A stretch of DNA of 64,000 nt from Aldehydirespirator sp965116965 (GCA_965116965.1 OZ220743.1:2294001-2358000), one strand, 5' to 3'. Counted from the stretch's first letter, positions 47,798 to 56,489 are shown. Notes: generated by a model from the letters alone, not told the origin. Made by a program: numbers and translations.

Positions 47798-48622
47798 ATG
47801 TCCGACCTTGAGTCTCGCATCAGCGAGCTCTGGGCTGCCCGCCCCGACCTGGATCCCGACGATCCGGACGTCATCGCCACCGTTCATGAGGCCATAGACG
47901 CTCTCGACGCCGGCCAGGCCCGGGTGGCCGAGCTGCTCGACGACGGCACGGTGCGGGTCAACCAGTGGTGCAAGCAGGCCATCCTGCTGCTGTTCTCGAC
48001 GGCCAGGATGAGCACCATCGAGCTCGGCCCCTTCGAGTTCGCCGACAAGATCCCGCTCAAGACCGACTACGCCGCCCGAGGCGTGAGGGTGGTGCCGGGA
48101 GCATCGGCCCGTTGGGGCAGCTACCAGGCGCCGGGTGTGATCATGATGCCCAGCTACACCAACATCGGCGCCCATGTCGGGGCCAACACCATGGTCGACA
48201 CCTGGGCCACGGTGGGGTCATGCGCCCAGATCGGCGCCAACGTGCACCTCTCGGGCGGGGTCGGCATCGGCGGCGTGCTCGAGCCTCCGGTGGCCCAGCC
48301 GGTGATCGTGGAGGACGACTGCCTCATCGGCAGCCGCTGCATCGTCGCCGACGGCGCCCGGGTAGGGCAGGGGACGGTGCTGGGTGCAGGCGCGATCCTC
48401 ACCGGTTCCATTCCCGTGATCGATGCCGAGACCGGCGAGCAGCTGGGGCGGGGCGAGGTGCCGCCCTGGTCGGTGGCCGTCCTCGGCACCCGGGCGCGCC
48501 AGTTCGGCGGCGGCGAGTACGGCCTGCCCGCGGTGCTGGTGATCAAGCGCCTGTCCGAGGGCGAGCGCCACGACAAGTCGGCCCTCAACCAGATCCTGCG
48601 CGACCACGGCGCCGCCACCTGA
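47798..48622 (+). CDS. dapD: 2,3,4,5-tetrahydropyridine-2,6-dicarboxylate N-succinyltransferase
   Basis: Succinylates tetrahydrodipicolinate. 274 residues; left-handed beta-helix of hexapeptide repeats (GVIMMPSYTNIGAHVGANTMVDTWATVGSCAQIGANVHLSGGVGIGG, read in pieces). VNQWCKQAILLLF, KTDYAARGVRVVPGASARWGS, EDDCLIGSRCIVADG and VPPWSVAVLGTRARQF match the family. ATG 47798 is the first start after the repeat array. dapE follows after 65 bases. Confidence 0.96.
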   Translation: MSDLESRISELWAARPDLDPDDPDVIATVHEAIDALDAGQARVAELLDDGTVRVNQWCKQAILLLFSTARMSTIELGPFEFADKIPLKTDYAARGVRVVPGASARWGSYQAPGVIMMPSYTNIGAHVGANTMVDTWATVGSCAQIGANVHLSGGVGIGGVLEPPVAQPVIVEDDCLIGSRCIVADGARVGQGTVLGAGAILTGSIPVIDAETGEQLGRGEVPPWSVAVLGTRARQFGGGEYGLPAVLVIKRLSEGERHDKSALNQILRDHGAAT

Positions 48623-48687
48623 GGCTGATCCGGCACGGACCGTCCAGCCGGGGAGGGATCGCCGTCGAATAATGGTATATCTTGACT

Positions 48688-49863
48688 ATGACTGAAATAC
48701 ATGAGTTCTCGGACGACCAGTGCCTGATGACCGGCGACACCTTCCTGCTGGCAGCCGATCTGGTCGCGGTGCCGTCGGTCAGCTTCAACGAGACCCGCAT
48801 AACCGACCTGATCGAGGAATCGCTCCACGACAGCAGCGGGCACCTCGACGTGTTCCGCATCGGCGACAACCTGGTGGCCCGCACCGACCTGGGCCGTCAG
48901 TGGCGGCTGATCCTGGCCGGCCACACCGACACCGTGCCTCCCAGCAGCAATGCCGAGGCCCGCATCGAAGGCGATGTGCTCTGGGGTGTCGGCTCGGCCG
49001 ACATGAAGGGCGGGTTGGCCGTCATGCTGGAGCTGGCGCTCAATTCGCGGCGGCCCATCGTCGATGTGACCTACGTGTTCTATGCCCGCGAGGAGGTGGA
49101 CTCGGTCCACAGCGGACTGCGCGAGGTGGCTTCGAGTCGGCCCGACCTGCTGTCCGGCGACGTGGCGCTGTTGCTGGAGCCGACGGGCGGGATCGTGGAG
49201 GCCGGCTGCCAGGGAACCATGCGGATCGAGGTGACGCTCGCCGGGGAGCGGGCCCACACCGCCCGGGGCTGGATGGGACGCAATGCGATCCAGCGGCTCG
49301 GTCCTGTCCTGGCGGTGGTCGACGGCTATGAGCCCCGCCGGCCGGTGATCTCGGGGTGCGAGTTCCGCGAGGGCCTCCAAGCGGTGCATGTCACCGGTGG
49401 CGTCGCGGGCAACGTCGTGCCCGATGAGGCGGTCCTGACCATCAACCACCGCTTCGCGCCGGATCGAACGCCCGAGCAGGCCGAGGCCCACGTGCGTTCC
49501 CTGATAGAACCGGTGATGGACTCGGGTGACAGGCTGGAGGTGGTTGACGCGGCTCCACCGGCCGACCCCGGCCTCGACCATTCCCTGCTCAAGGCGGTGG
49601 TCCGCAACAGCGGGGCGCCTCCCCGCGCCAAGCTGGGATGGACCGACGCGGCGTTCTTCGCGCAGAGGGGAGTGCCGGCGTCCAACTTCGGGCCCGGGGA
49701 CCCGCTGCTCGCGCACACCAGCCACGAGCAGCTTCACCGGGACTCACTGCACAGCGTCTACCGCGTCCTCGAGGACCTGCTCATCGACGGCACCCTGCCT
49801 CAGAACAGCCGGGATTGTCCTGAATGGGAGGGCGACATCCCCGAGCGGCTGCCCGATCTGTAG
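48688..49863 (+). CDS. dapE: Succinyl-diaminopimelate desuccinylase
   Basis: Zinc-dependent M20 peptidase-family amidase that removes succinate to give LL-diaminopimelate. 391 residues from ATG 48688. Metal and catalytic motifs: LAGHTDTVPP, WGVGSADMKGG, VFYAREEVDS (general base Glu), LLLEPTGG, and HTSHEQLHRDSL near the end. The dimerisation lid has ERAHTARGWMGRNAIQR. TATATC (48676-48681) ends six bases before ATG, suggesting its own leaderless promoter. It converges on lexA, with a hairpin between. Confidence 0.95.
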   Translation: MTEIHEFSDDQCLMTGDTFLLAADLVAVPSVSFNETRITDLIEESLHDSSGHLDVFRIGDNLVARTDLGRQWRLILAGHTDTVPPSSNAEARIEGDVLWGVGSADMKGGLAVMLELALNSRRPIVDVTYVFYAREEVDSVHSGLREVASSRPDLLSGDVALLLEPTGGIVEAGCQGTMRIEVTLAGERAHTARGWMGRNAIQRLGPVLAVVDGYEPRRPVISGCEFREGLQAVHVTGGVAGNVVPDEAVLTINHRFAPDRTPEQAEAHVRSLIEPVMDSGDRLEVVDAAPPADPGLDHSLLKAVVRNSGAPPRAKLGWTDAAFFAQRGVPASNFGPGDPLLAHTSHEQLHRDSLHSVYRVLEDLLIDGTLPQNSRDCPEWEGDIPERLPDL

Positions 49864-49893
49864 GTTCCTGCCGGCCTCAGCGGTCTATTCGAG

Positions 49894-49942
49894 GAACTTC
49901 CGTCAGGTTTCCACCTATACGGTGGTTTCTTGACAGAAGTTC
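49894..49942. terminator. Bidirectional terminator between dapE and lexA
   Basis: Bases 49894-49915 and 49921-49942 are 22-base arms with five mismatches (some G-T tolerable) around the loop TATAC. GAACTTC/GAAGTTC form the base and CCACC/GGTGG the tip. Located 30 bases after dapE and 37 bases after the lexA stop, between convergent genes. Confidence 0.65.
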
Positions 49943-49979
49943 GGCCGTGGAGTTGTCAACGAACTCCTGAAGGTGGCGC

Positions 49980-50624
49980 CTAGTACCGCCGCATCATGGT
50001 GACGACCTTGCCGTAGACGGTCACCTCGTCCGGTGCGAACTCCATGGGCTCCAGCAGTTCGTTGGCCGGCTCCAGCACGATCCGCCCGCCGTCCCGTCGC
50101 AACGTCTTCACGGTGGCCTCGTCGCCGGGAATGCCCGCCACCACGACCTCGCCGTTCTCGGCGGTGCTCTGGGCCCGGCACACCACGTAGTCGCCGTCGA
50201 GGATGCCGGCGCCGATCATCGAGTCGCCCCGCACCCGCAGCATGAAGAGGTCGCCCTCGCCGGTGAGGTCGGCCGGCATCGGCACCAACTCCTCTACGTT
50301 CTCGGCGGCGAGCACGCCGGAGCCCGCGGCCACATCGCCCACCAGGGGAACATGGCGCACCGGGCGGCGCTCCAGCGTGGCCCCCGAGTTCTCGTCGTAG
50401 CGCACCTCGATGGCCCGGGGCCGGGTCGGGTCGACCCGCAGGTAGCCGGCCGAGTCGAGCACATCGATGTGGGCCTTGACCGAGGCGGGGGACTTGAGTC
50501 CGACCTCCGCCGCGATCTCGCGGATCGAGGGCGGGTAGCCGTGGGCGCGCTGGTGCTCCACGATCGCGTCGAGGATCTGGCGGCGACGGGCGGAGAGTGG
50601 CTTCCGGTTGGCCGGGGGCGTCAT
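49980..50624 (-). CDS. lexA: SOS repressor LexA
   Basis: Self-cleaving repressor of the SOS regulon. From ATG 50624 it is 214 residues; the longer open frame would run through its operator. Winged HTH: LSARRRQILDAIVEHQRAHGYPPSIREIAAEVGL with recognition helix SPASVKAHIDVL. Cleavage site Ala100-Gly101 in GDVAAGSG; catalytic Ser135 (RGDSMIGAG) and Lys173 (EATVKTLRR). Two LexA boxes lie upstream, so it is autoregulated. Its regulon in this window includes recA, imuA-imuB-dnaE2 and probably the divergent LysM gene. Confidence 0.97.
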   Translation of the reverse strand: MTPPANRKPLSARRRQILDAIVEHQRAHGYPPSIREIAAEVGLKSPASVKAHIDVLDSAGYLRVDPTRPRAIEVRYDENSGATLERRPVRHVPLVGDVAAGSGVLAAENVEELVPMPADLTGEGDLFMLRVRGDSMIGAGILDGDYVVCRAQSTAENGEVVVAGIPGDEATVKTLRRDGGRIVLEPANELLEPMEFAPDEVTVYGKVVTMMRRY

Positions 50625-50663
50625 GGCGGGTCTCCGATCTTGGGGGAGGCGGGTTGTGAGACC

Positions 50664-50769
50664 GAACATATGTTCGCTATAGTGTAACCGAACACCTGTT
50701 CATATCGATCCTTGGCCTGCGGGGCCTCGGGGGAGGATATCCGTACACATGTTTGCGGAACACGCGTTC
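50664..50769. promoter_or_regulatory. LexA operator cluster between lexA and the LysM gene
   Basis: Three perfect GAAC-N4-GTTC sites: 50664-50675 (GAACATATGTTC), 50690-50701 (GAACACCTGTTC) and 50758-50769 (GAACACGCGTTC). A weaker GTACACATGTTT is at 50742-50753. The first two flank TACACTATAG, a likely lexA -10 on the minus strand. The third is placed to control the plus-strand LysM gene. Confidence 0.88.
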
Positions 50770-50838
50770 GATGTCAAGCATCTGGCTTCCCGGGGCGGGC
50801 TCGGCGCCGTTGTCATACCCCTGCGGGAGGATCTAGGC

Positions 50839-51459
50839 GTGGAAGCCCATCACCCGCCCGCTCTCACTCTGGTTCCGACCGGCGTCGCGGCTGCACCGGC
50901 GTCCGGGCAGGCCGGGCGGCTGCCGGAAGGGGTGTATCGCCGTCGCCGGGTAGTCGTGGCCATGATCGTGGTCGCGACCTTGACCTTGGGGCTGGCCTGG
51001 GGCCGGCCCGATCGGGTCCCGCCGGGCGAGGCCAACCCCTGGCCCTCGGCGGTCGATGTCTCGCTGTCGCACGAGTTGCCGGGCGTCTACGTGGTGCATC
51101 CGGGCGACACCCTGTGGGATATAGCCCTGGCCATCGCGCCGGGCGACGATCCCAGGGCCTTGGTCCACGATCTGGCCGAGGCGGCCGGGGGCGCCTCACT
51201 GGAGCCGGGCCAGCAAATCTTCATTGATGCTGCCGAGGGCGTCGCGGTCATGGGCACTGCAGGCCACATCATTGCGGGTCGCATCAATGAGGACGAGCTC
51301 GGCCACGTCGACGGCAGGGCCGTAGGCATAGCCGGCGGCCCTGATCCGGTGGTCACCGGCGCGGTCATGATGGCGCAGACCGCGGGCGGCTCAGTTCAGC
51401 GGCAAGGCCGACAGGCCGGTCAGGACGTTGCCGCCGCGCGGGCCGAATCCGAGAGGTAG
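50839..51459 (+). CDS. LysM-domain membrane protein, probable SOS-induced division inhibitor
   Basis: A 206-residue protein: cytoplasmic N-terminus, one membrane helix (RRRRVVVAMIVVATLTLGLAW) and an extracellular LysM domain (VYVVHPGDTLWDIALAIAPG, ending LEPGQQIFI), plus a short tail. GTG 50839 has a clear GGGAGGA ribosome site; an upstream ATG at 50749 would put a LexA box inside the gene. Position divergent from lexA and the TM-LysM layout match mycobacterial Rv2719c, corynebacterial DivS-type and firmicute YneA proteins, which are SOS-induced and delay division. Function here is inferred from these parallels. Its 3' end overlaps the convergent reductase gene by 40 bases. Confidence 0.82.
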   Translation: MEAHHPPALTLVPTGVAAAPASGQAGRLPEGVYRRRRVVVAMIVVATLTLGLAWGRPDRVPPGEANPWPSAVDVSLSHELPGVYVVHPGDTLWDIALAIAPGDDPRALVHDLAEAAGGASLEPGQQIFIDAAEGVAVMGTAGHIIAGRINEDELGHVDGRAVGIAGGPDPVVTGAVMMAQTAGGSVQRQGRQAGQDVAAARAESER

Positions 51460-52193
51460 CGGACGAACAAGGTGCCGGAGGACTCGAGGAGATGGTCGAT
51501 GGACATGTTCAGGGGCACGGTCCGCACCGATCCCTGCACGATCCGAGGGCTGTCGCCTCCAGCGACCAGCGGTGCGATCGACAAGCACAGCTCGTCGATC
51601 ATCCCGGTATCGGCGACCTGTCCGTTGAACGACGGACCGCCCTCCGACAGGACCACGGCCGCGCCGCGGCGGTCCAACTCGGCCAGGATCTCGTCGGGTT
51701 GGGGTCGAAGCGACCGCAGTCGCATCACCTCCGACACAGGCTCAAGGCGTTCGACGGCCTTCGACTCCGCCGCGCTGCCGGTGAGGATCAGTGGAAGGTC
51801 GTCGTCGGGGTGCTGTTCGGCGAACAGCGGCAGGTCCAGGTCGAGGTCCAGGCTGCCGCTCACCACGGCCAGCCTGGGACGGTCGGCGCGTCCGGCGGCG
51901 CGCCGTGCTCCCCGGGCGGCCGCTCCCGGCCGGGGCAGGCTGTAGCGCTCGGCCCGCACCGTGCCGGCCGCGGCCACGATCCAGTCGGCACAGGCCCGCA
52001 CGGCCGAGAACACGGCTTCGTCGGCCGGGTTGCCGAGTGCCTCGCTGGTGCCGCCGACCGCCATGGCGCCGTCGGCGGAGGCGATCATGTTGAGCATCAG
52101 CCAAGGCCGCCCCGACGGCTTGGGGCGGGGCATGGACGGGTAGAGCTCCATCGGGTCGATGTCGGCTACCGGACCGGGCAGGAGTCGCCGCAC
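51420..52193 (-). CDS. RibD C-terminal/dihydrofolate reductase-like protein
   Basis: A 257-residue oxidoreductase of the pyrimidine-reductase fold: PWLMLNMIASADGAMAVGG (start of the DHFR-like sheet), DWIVAAAGTVRAERYSLPRP, RPRLAVVSGSLDLDLDLPLF, and AAVVLSEGGPSFNGQVADTGMIDELCLSIAPLVAGG, where SEGGPSFNGQ is the NADPH-binding motif. It lacks the deaminase half of RibD. Could be a riboflavin-pathway paralogue or an unrelated NADPH reductase. In mycobacteria nrdR often occupies the region between the LysM gene and nrdJ; here this gene is there instead, on the opposite strand. Confidence 0.87.
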   Translation of the reverse strand: MRRLLPGPVADIDPMELYPSMPRPKPSGRPWLMLNMIASADGAMAVGGTSEALGNPADEAVFSAVRACADWIVAAAGTVRAERYSLPRPGAAARGARRAAGRADRPRLAVVSGSLDLDLDLPLFAEQHPDDDLPLILTGSAAESKAVERLEPVSEVMRLRSLRPQPDEILAELDRRGAAVVLSEGGPSFNGQVADTGMIDELCLSIAPLVAGGDSPRIVQGSVRTVPLNMSIDHLLESSGTLFVRYLSDSARAAATS

Positions 52194-52278
52194 GACCAGA
52201 AGGTACCGTCGCGGACCGGGCGAGCGCCGCCGGAGAGTTCTCTACAGGCTCTCGGTTACCGGGCCGGGCGGGAGCCTC

Positions 52279-52319
52279 GGCACGCCCGAGGCGTGCCACC
52301 TCGGGTCCGGCGGCCACTG
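52279..52319 (+). promoter_or_regulatory. Alternative hairpins in the nrdJ leader region
   Basis: In the 325-base gap before nrdJ two mutually exclusive perfect stems overlap. GGCACGCC/GGCGTGCC (52279-52286 with 52290-52297) competes with CCCGAGG/CCTCGGG (52285-52291 with 52299-52305). GCCACTG follows at 52313-52319, a string also conserved in cobalamin riboswitches. The rest of the gap shows no gene. A B12 switch would suit a B12-dependent reductase, but I cannot recognise the remaining riboswitch core. Confidence 0.3.
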
Positions 52320-52518
52320 TCGGGCAGTTCTGTGAAGGCCCAGAGCGCTGCTCACGAAGCCCGGCGCGGTCGTGCACAGCTAATCCCGAGCAATCCAGAG
52401 GCAATCCCGAGGCCGGTCGGCGTAATCCCCAAGGCCAGCCACAGTCTGGCGTCCGGGCCCGTGACCAGGCCTTCTAGCGTCGCGCGGTGCGCCCGGTAGA
52501 ATTTCAGGGAGGTAATCG

Positions 52519-55392
52519 ATGACTCTGGCCTCCGAGCAGAACAGTCTCCTCGTCGGCACCGACCTCCCACCGCACGGGCCGGACGCGGCGGACGACCCGG
52601 CGGACAGCGTCGCCTGGGAGTTGCGCGACGCGCGCCTGCTCGACCACAGCGACGGGTCGGTCGCATTCGAGCAGCGGGGCGTGGAGGTGCCGGCCGGCTG
52701 GTCGCAGAACGCCACCAACATCCTGGCCCAGAAGTACTTCCGCGGCGCGCTGGGCACCCCCTCCCGGGAATGGTCGCTGAGGCAGGTGGTGGACCGCATC
52801 GTCGGCACGATCACACACCGGGGGGACGGTGACGGCTACTTCGTAGACGAGTCCGAGGCTTCGCTGTTCCGCGCCGAGCTCGCGCATCTGCTCTACACGC
52901 AGAGGGCCGCCTTCAACTCCCCGGTGTGGTTCAACATCGGGGTGGCCGGGGTGCCCCAGCAGGCGTCGGCGTGCTTCATCCTGTCGGTGGACGACACCAT
53001 GGAGTCGATCCTGGAGTGGTACGCCGAGGAGGGCCGCATCTTCAAGGGGGGCTCGGGCGCCGGGGTGAACCTGTCGCGCATCCGGGCCAGTTCCGAGGCC
53101 CTCAGCGGCGGGGGCACCGCGTCGGGCCCGGTGAGCTTCATGCGGGGCGCCGACGCGTCGGCCGGCACCATCAAGTCCGGAGGCAAGACGCGGCGGGCCG
53201 CCAAGATGGTTGTGCTCGACGCCGACCATCCCGACGTCGAGGACTTCATCTGGTGCAAGGCCCGCGAGGAGCGCAAGTCGCGTGCGCTGGCTGCGGCCGG
53301 CTTCGACATGAGTGTCGACGGCGCCGACTCCGACTCCGTGCAGTACCAGAACGCCAACAACTCGGTCAGGGTCACCGACGAGTTCATGCAGGCCGCGCTC
53401 GACGGCGGCGACTGGGATCTCACCGCCCGCACCGACGGCTCGGTGCTCAAGCGAGTGCCGGCCCGGTCGATCCTGAGCCAGATGGCCGAGGCCGCCTGGC
53501 AGTGCGCCGACCCCGGCGTTCAGTTCGCGACCACCATCAACCACTGGCACACCGCCGCGTCCACCGGCCCCATAACGGCCAGCAACCCGTGCTCGGAGTA
53601 CGTCCACCTCGACAACAGCGCCTGCAACCTGGCCTCGATAAACCTGCTGAGCTTCCTCGACGACGAAGGGGCCTTCGACGTCGCCGGATTCCGGCGGGCG
53701 GTGCAGGTGGTGTTCGCGGCCCAGGAGATCCTCGTCGGTCACGCCGACTATCCGACGCCGGCCATCGCCGACACCACCCGGGCCTTCCGCCAGATCGGCC
53801 TGGGCTACGCCAACCTGGGAGCGCTGCTCATGGCGCTGGGCCTTCCCTACGACTCCGACGAGGGCCGGGCCGTGGCCGCGGCCATCACCGCGCTGATGAC
53901 CGGCGAGGCCTATCTCACCTCCACCCGCCTGGCCGAGCGCATGGGGCCGTTCGCCGGCTTCCACGACAATCGCGAGCACATGCTGAGCGTGCTCGACCAG
54001 CACCGGAGCGCCACCGCCTCCATAGATGAGGAGCTCGTGTCCGCCGACCTGCTCGAGGCCGCGCAACTGGCGTGGGACGAAGCCTGCGAGCGGGCCGACC
54101 GCCACGGTGTGCGCAACAGCCAGGCGACGGTGCTGGCGCCCACCGGCACGATCGGGCTGCTCATGGACTGCGACACCACCGGCATCGAGCCCGACCTAGG
54201 GCTGGTCAAGTCCAAGCGCCTGGTCGGGGGCGGGACCATGGAGATCGTCAACACGACGATCGCCAGGGCATTGCGGCGGCTCGGCTACGACACCGAGCAG
54301 GCCGACGAGATCAGGGACCACATCGCCGCGCACCACACCGTGGAGGGCTCGTCTCTCCAGCCCGAGCACCGGGACGTGTTCGCCTGCTCGCTGGGCGACA
54401 ACGCCATCAGCGCCTCCGGGCATGTCAAGATGATGGCCGCGGTGCAGCCGTTCCTGTCCGGCGCCATCTCCAAGACCGTGAACATGCCCGCGTCGTCGAC
54501 CGCCGGCGATGTCGAGCAGTTGTTCATCGACGCCTGGCAGCTCGGCCTGAAGTCGGTGGCCATCTACCGTGACAGATCCAAGGTGGCCCAGCCGCTGACC
54601 CTCGGCGAGGCCGAGCGGTCCACTGACGTCGCCGCGGCGGCCTCGGGCTCGGACGCAGGCGTGGCCCCGCAGGCCGGGTCGGTGCCCGAGCCGGTGCGCC
54701 GGCGGCTGCCGAGATCGCGCCGGTCGCGCACCTTCGAGTTTCGTGTGGCCGACTGCAAGGGGTTCGTCACGGTGGGGGAGTACCCCGACGGCCGCCCCGG
54801 CGAGATCTTCGTGAAGGTCTCCAAGCAGGGCTCCACCCTGGCCGGGATCATGGACGCGTTCGCCATCTCGCTGAGCCACGGCCTGCAGTACGGCGTTCCG
54901 CTGGCGGCCTTCGTGGAGACGTTCGTGGGCGTCCGGTTCGAGCCGGCCGGCATCACCGACGATCCCGACATCCGGATCGCCACCAGCCTCATGGACTACC
55001 TGTTCCGCAAGCTGGCCGTGATGTATCTGACGGCCGAAGAGCGGGCCGCGCTCGGCGTCTTCACCACCGGCGAGCGCACCCAGCCCACGCTGCCGGGCGT
55101 CGAGGAGCAGGTCACCGAGACCGAGCAGGGGCACGATCTGCCGCCTGATCCGCCCTCGATCCCGATGCCCTCGCAGCTGATGGCCCAGCTCGACTTCTCC
55201 GCGGCCGCCGCCCCGACTGAGCCGCCAGGGCCCGAGCGGCCCGTGAACGCAGTGAACACGAGCGGGAGACCCCCGTTTGACCGTTCGGGCCCGCTGGACG
55301 CGCCGTTCTGCATGACCTGCGGCGTCCCCATGCGCCGGGCCGGCTCGTGCTACGTCTGCGCCGACTGCGGCGCCACCAGCGGCTGCAGCTGA
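52519..55392 (+). CDS. nrdJ: Vitamin B12-dependent (class II) ribonucleoside-diphosphate reductase
   Basis: Makes deoxynucleotides using adenosylcobalamin. 957 residues, GGGAGG before ATG 52519. SQNATNILAQKYFRGALGTP, RAAFNSPVWFNIGV, GRIFKGGSGAGVNLSRIR, SNPCSEYVHLDNSACNLASIN (N356-P-C-S-E), ATVLAPTGTIGLLMDCDTTGIEPDLGLVKSKRL and GHVKMMAAVQPFLSGAISKTVNMP are all core RNR motifs. After about residue 730 comes the DUF-like C-terminal domain, and the protein ends with a Cys-rich tail (CMTCG...CYVCADCG..SGCS) for redox relay. No other RNR class is visible in the window. Confidence 0.97.
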   Translation: MTLASEQNSLLVGTDLPPHGPDAADDPADSVAWELRDARLLDHSDGSVAFEQRGVEVPAGWSQNATNILAQKYFRGALGTPSREWSLRQVVDRIVGTITHRGDGDGYFVDESEASLFRAELAHLLYTQRAAFNSPVWFNIGVAGVPQQASACFILSVDDTMESILEWYAEEGRIFKGGSGAGVNLSRIRASSEALSGGGTASGPVSFMRGADASAGTIKSGGKTRRAAKMVVLDADHPDVEDFIWCKAREERKSRALAAAGFDMSVDGADSDSVQYQNANNSVRVTDEFMQAALDGGDWDLTARTDGSVLKRVPARSILSQMAEAAWQCADPGVQFATTINHWHTAASTGPITASNPCSEYVHLDNSACNLASINLLSFLDDEGAFDVAGFRRAVQVVFAAQEILVGHADYPTPAIADTTRAFRQIGLGYANLGALLMALGLPYDSDEGRAVAAAITALMTGEAYLTSTRLAERMGPFAGFHDNREHMLSVLDQHRSATASIDEELVSADLLEAAQLAWDEACERADRHGVRNSQATVLAPTGTIGLLMDCDTTGIEPDLGLVKSKRLVGGGTMEIVNTTIARALRRLGYDTEQADEIRDHIAAHHTVEGSSLQPEHRDVFACSLGDNAISASGHVKMMAAVQPFLSGAISKTVNMPASSTAGDVEQLFIDAWQLGLKSVAIYRDRSKVAQPLTLGEAERSTDVAAAASGSDAGVAPQAGSVPEPVRRRLPRSRRSRTFEFRVADCKGFVTVGEYPDGRPGEIFVKVSKQGSTLAGIMDAFAISLSHGLQYGVPLAAFVETFVGVRFEPAGITDDPDIRIATSLMDYLFRKLAVMYLTAEERAALGVFTTGERTQPTLPGVEEQVTETEQGHDLPPDPPSIPMPSQLMAQLDFSAAAAPTEPPGPERPVNAVNTSGRPPFDRSGPLDAPFCMTCGVPMRRAGSCYVCADCGATSGCS

Positions 55393-55434
55393 CTCAGCTG
55401 TCGTCAGCTTCGGTGGCCACGCTCGCCGCGCGCG

Positions 55435-55902
55435 TCAACTGTCGGCAGTCTCCGCCGCGAGCGACTTCTTGTGGCGCAGGTAGTCCTTGACCATCTCGCC
55501 GAAGCGGGCTGGGTTGTAGACGTCCTCCTCGTAGCTCCACCGGCCGTTGCCTGCGTACTTCAGCAGCGTGAAGTTGTACTCCTGGTGGATCGACCCATCG
55601 CCGGGGTCGGCCATCCGGTTCCACACCTGGCAGACCAGCCAGCCCCGCTCCTCGTCGATGATGTACCACTCGACAGGGAAGTGGATCATCTCGTTGTTGG
55701 GCCACTGGCTCATGGTGGACTGGATCCAGCTGTAGATGGCCTCGCGGCCTCCCATGGTGCCGAAGTGGTGCTCGATATAGGTGGCGTCCTCGGTGAAGAG
55801 GTCGGCCCACTCGCGCCAGTCCCCGGTGGTGCCGGCCCGCAGCGCCGTTTCCTGGTAGTGGACGAACGCCTCCTCGATCTCGGCTCGGCTCCATCGGCTC
55901 AT
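55435..55902 (-). CDS. SnoaL-like/NTF2-fold protein
   Basis: A 155-residue protein of the nuclear transport factor 2 fold: EIEEAFVHYQETALRAGTTG, DWREWADLFTEDATYIEHHFG, GGREAIYSWIQSTMSQWP, HFPVEWYIIDEERGWLVCQVWNRM and FTLLKYAGNGRWSYEEDVYN. The fold hosts ketosteroid isomerases, aromatic dioxygenase beta-like and dehydratase enzymes. Translationally coupled to the preceding paralogue (ATGA overlap at 55899-55902), which suggests the two products act together. Confidence 0.82.
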   Translation of the reverse strand: MSRWSRAEIEEAFVHYQETALRAGTTGDWREWADLFTEDATYIEHHFGTMGGREAIYSWIQSTMSQWPNNEMIHFPVEWYIIDEERGWLVCQVWNRMADPGDGSIHQEYNFTLLKYAGNGRWSYEEDVYNPARFGEMVKDYLRHKKSLAAETADS

Positions 55903-56489
55903 GGTTGACGCTCCTGGTCGGTCGGTGAGTGGTACTCAGGGGGCAGATCGAAGCGTAGGTGACCGCTCAGGTCGCCCACGAGGTCGACCAGGAAGCAGCG
56001 CTCGGTGAAGCGCCACCGCCCGTCGATGCGCGTGAAGGCGTCGCGATAGCGGCCGCTGATGATGGGCTGCAGCGGAGCATCTCCCGCCTGTTGCAGCACC
56101 GTGTAGACCGAGCGGACCCGGGCGACGTCGCCGTCCAGTTCGATGCTCGGGTTGGTGGTGAGATGGCGGGTGCGGGGTGTGCCATCGCCATAGGTGATCA
56201 CCGTGGCGCGGTAGCTCTCGGCGATGGCGGCCGCGCCCGACGGGCCTGGATCGCCGTGGGCGCCGTACCGGAACGTGCAGTGCTCCATGAGTTCACCCAA
56301 CTCCGTGAAGAGGCCGGCGTCGATCAGCTCCGCGTATCGGTACAGCTCGTTGGCGATGGCGGTGGCGTCGTGGGGCTGGGCAGTGTCGTGGGGGTGGGCC
56401 GCGCTGTGGGGCTGGGCAGTGTCGTGGGGGTGGGCAGTGTCGTGGGGGTGGGCCGCGCTGTGGGGCTGGGCAGTGTCGTGGGGGTCCAT
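55899..56489 (-). CDS. SnoaL-like protein with His-rich repetitive N-terminus
   Basis: A 196-residue NTF2-fold protein. Residues about 45-190 form the domain (ATAIANELYRYAELIDAGLF, EHCTFRYGAHG, TPRTRHLTTNPSIELDGDVARVRS, ISGRYRDAFTRIDGRWRFTERCFLVDLVGDLS). The first 40 residues are repeats of PHDTAQPHSAAH with a His every three to six residues, which could bind metal or merely be a slippage product. ATG 56489 is assumed; internal starts (for example at the domain boundary) are not available, so the repeat is likely translated. Coupled to the second SnoaL-like gene. Confidence 0.78.
   Translation of the reverse strand: MDPHDTAQPHSAAHPHDTAHPHDTAQPHSAAHPHDTAQPHDATAIANELYRYAELIDAGLFTELGELMEHCTFRYGAHGDPGPSGAAAIAESYRATVITYGDGTPRTRHLTTNPSIELDGDVARVRSVYTVLQQAGDAPLQPIISGRYRDAFTRIDGRWRFTERCFLVDLVGDLSGHLRFDLPPEYHSPTDQERQP
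56370..56486 (-). repeat. Tandem repeats encoding a His-rich segment
   Basis: An 18/36-base repeat family (GTGGGGGTGGGC, CTGTGGGGCTGGG on the plus strand) encodes alternating HPHDTA and QPHSAA blocks on the minus strand. The copies are nearly identical. Confidence 0.85.

Noticed and set aside
47562..47897. Repeat-encoded Cys-rich ORF (RACLGVCGCQFGVG...) between dapC and dapD
   Set aside because: It runs out of frame into dapD, lacks a ribosome site and appears to be a by-product of the 72-bp repeats.
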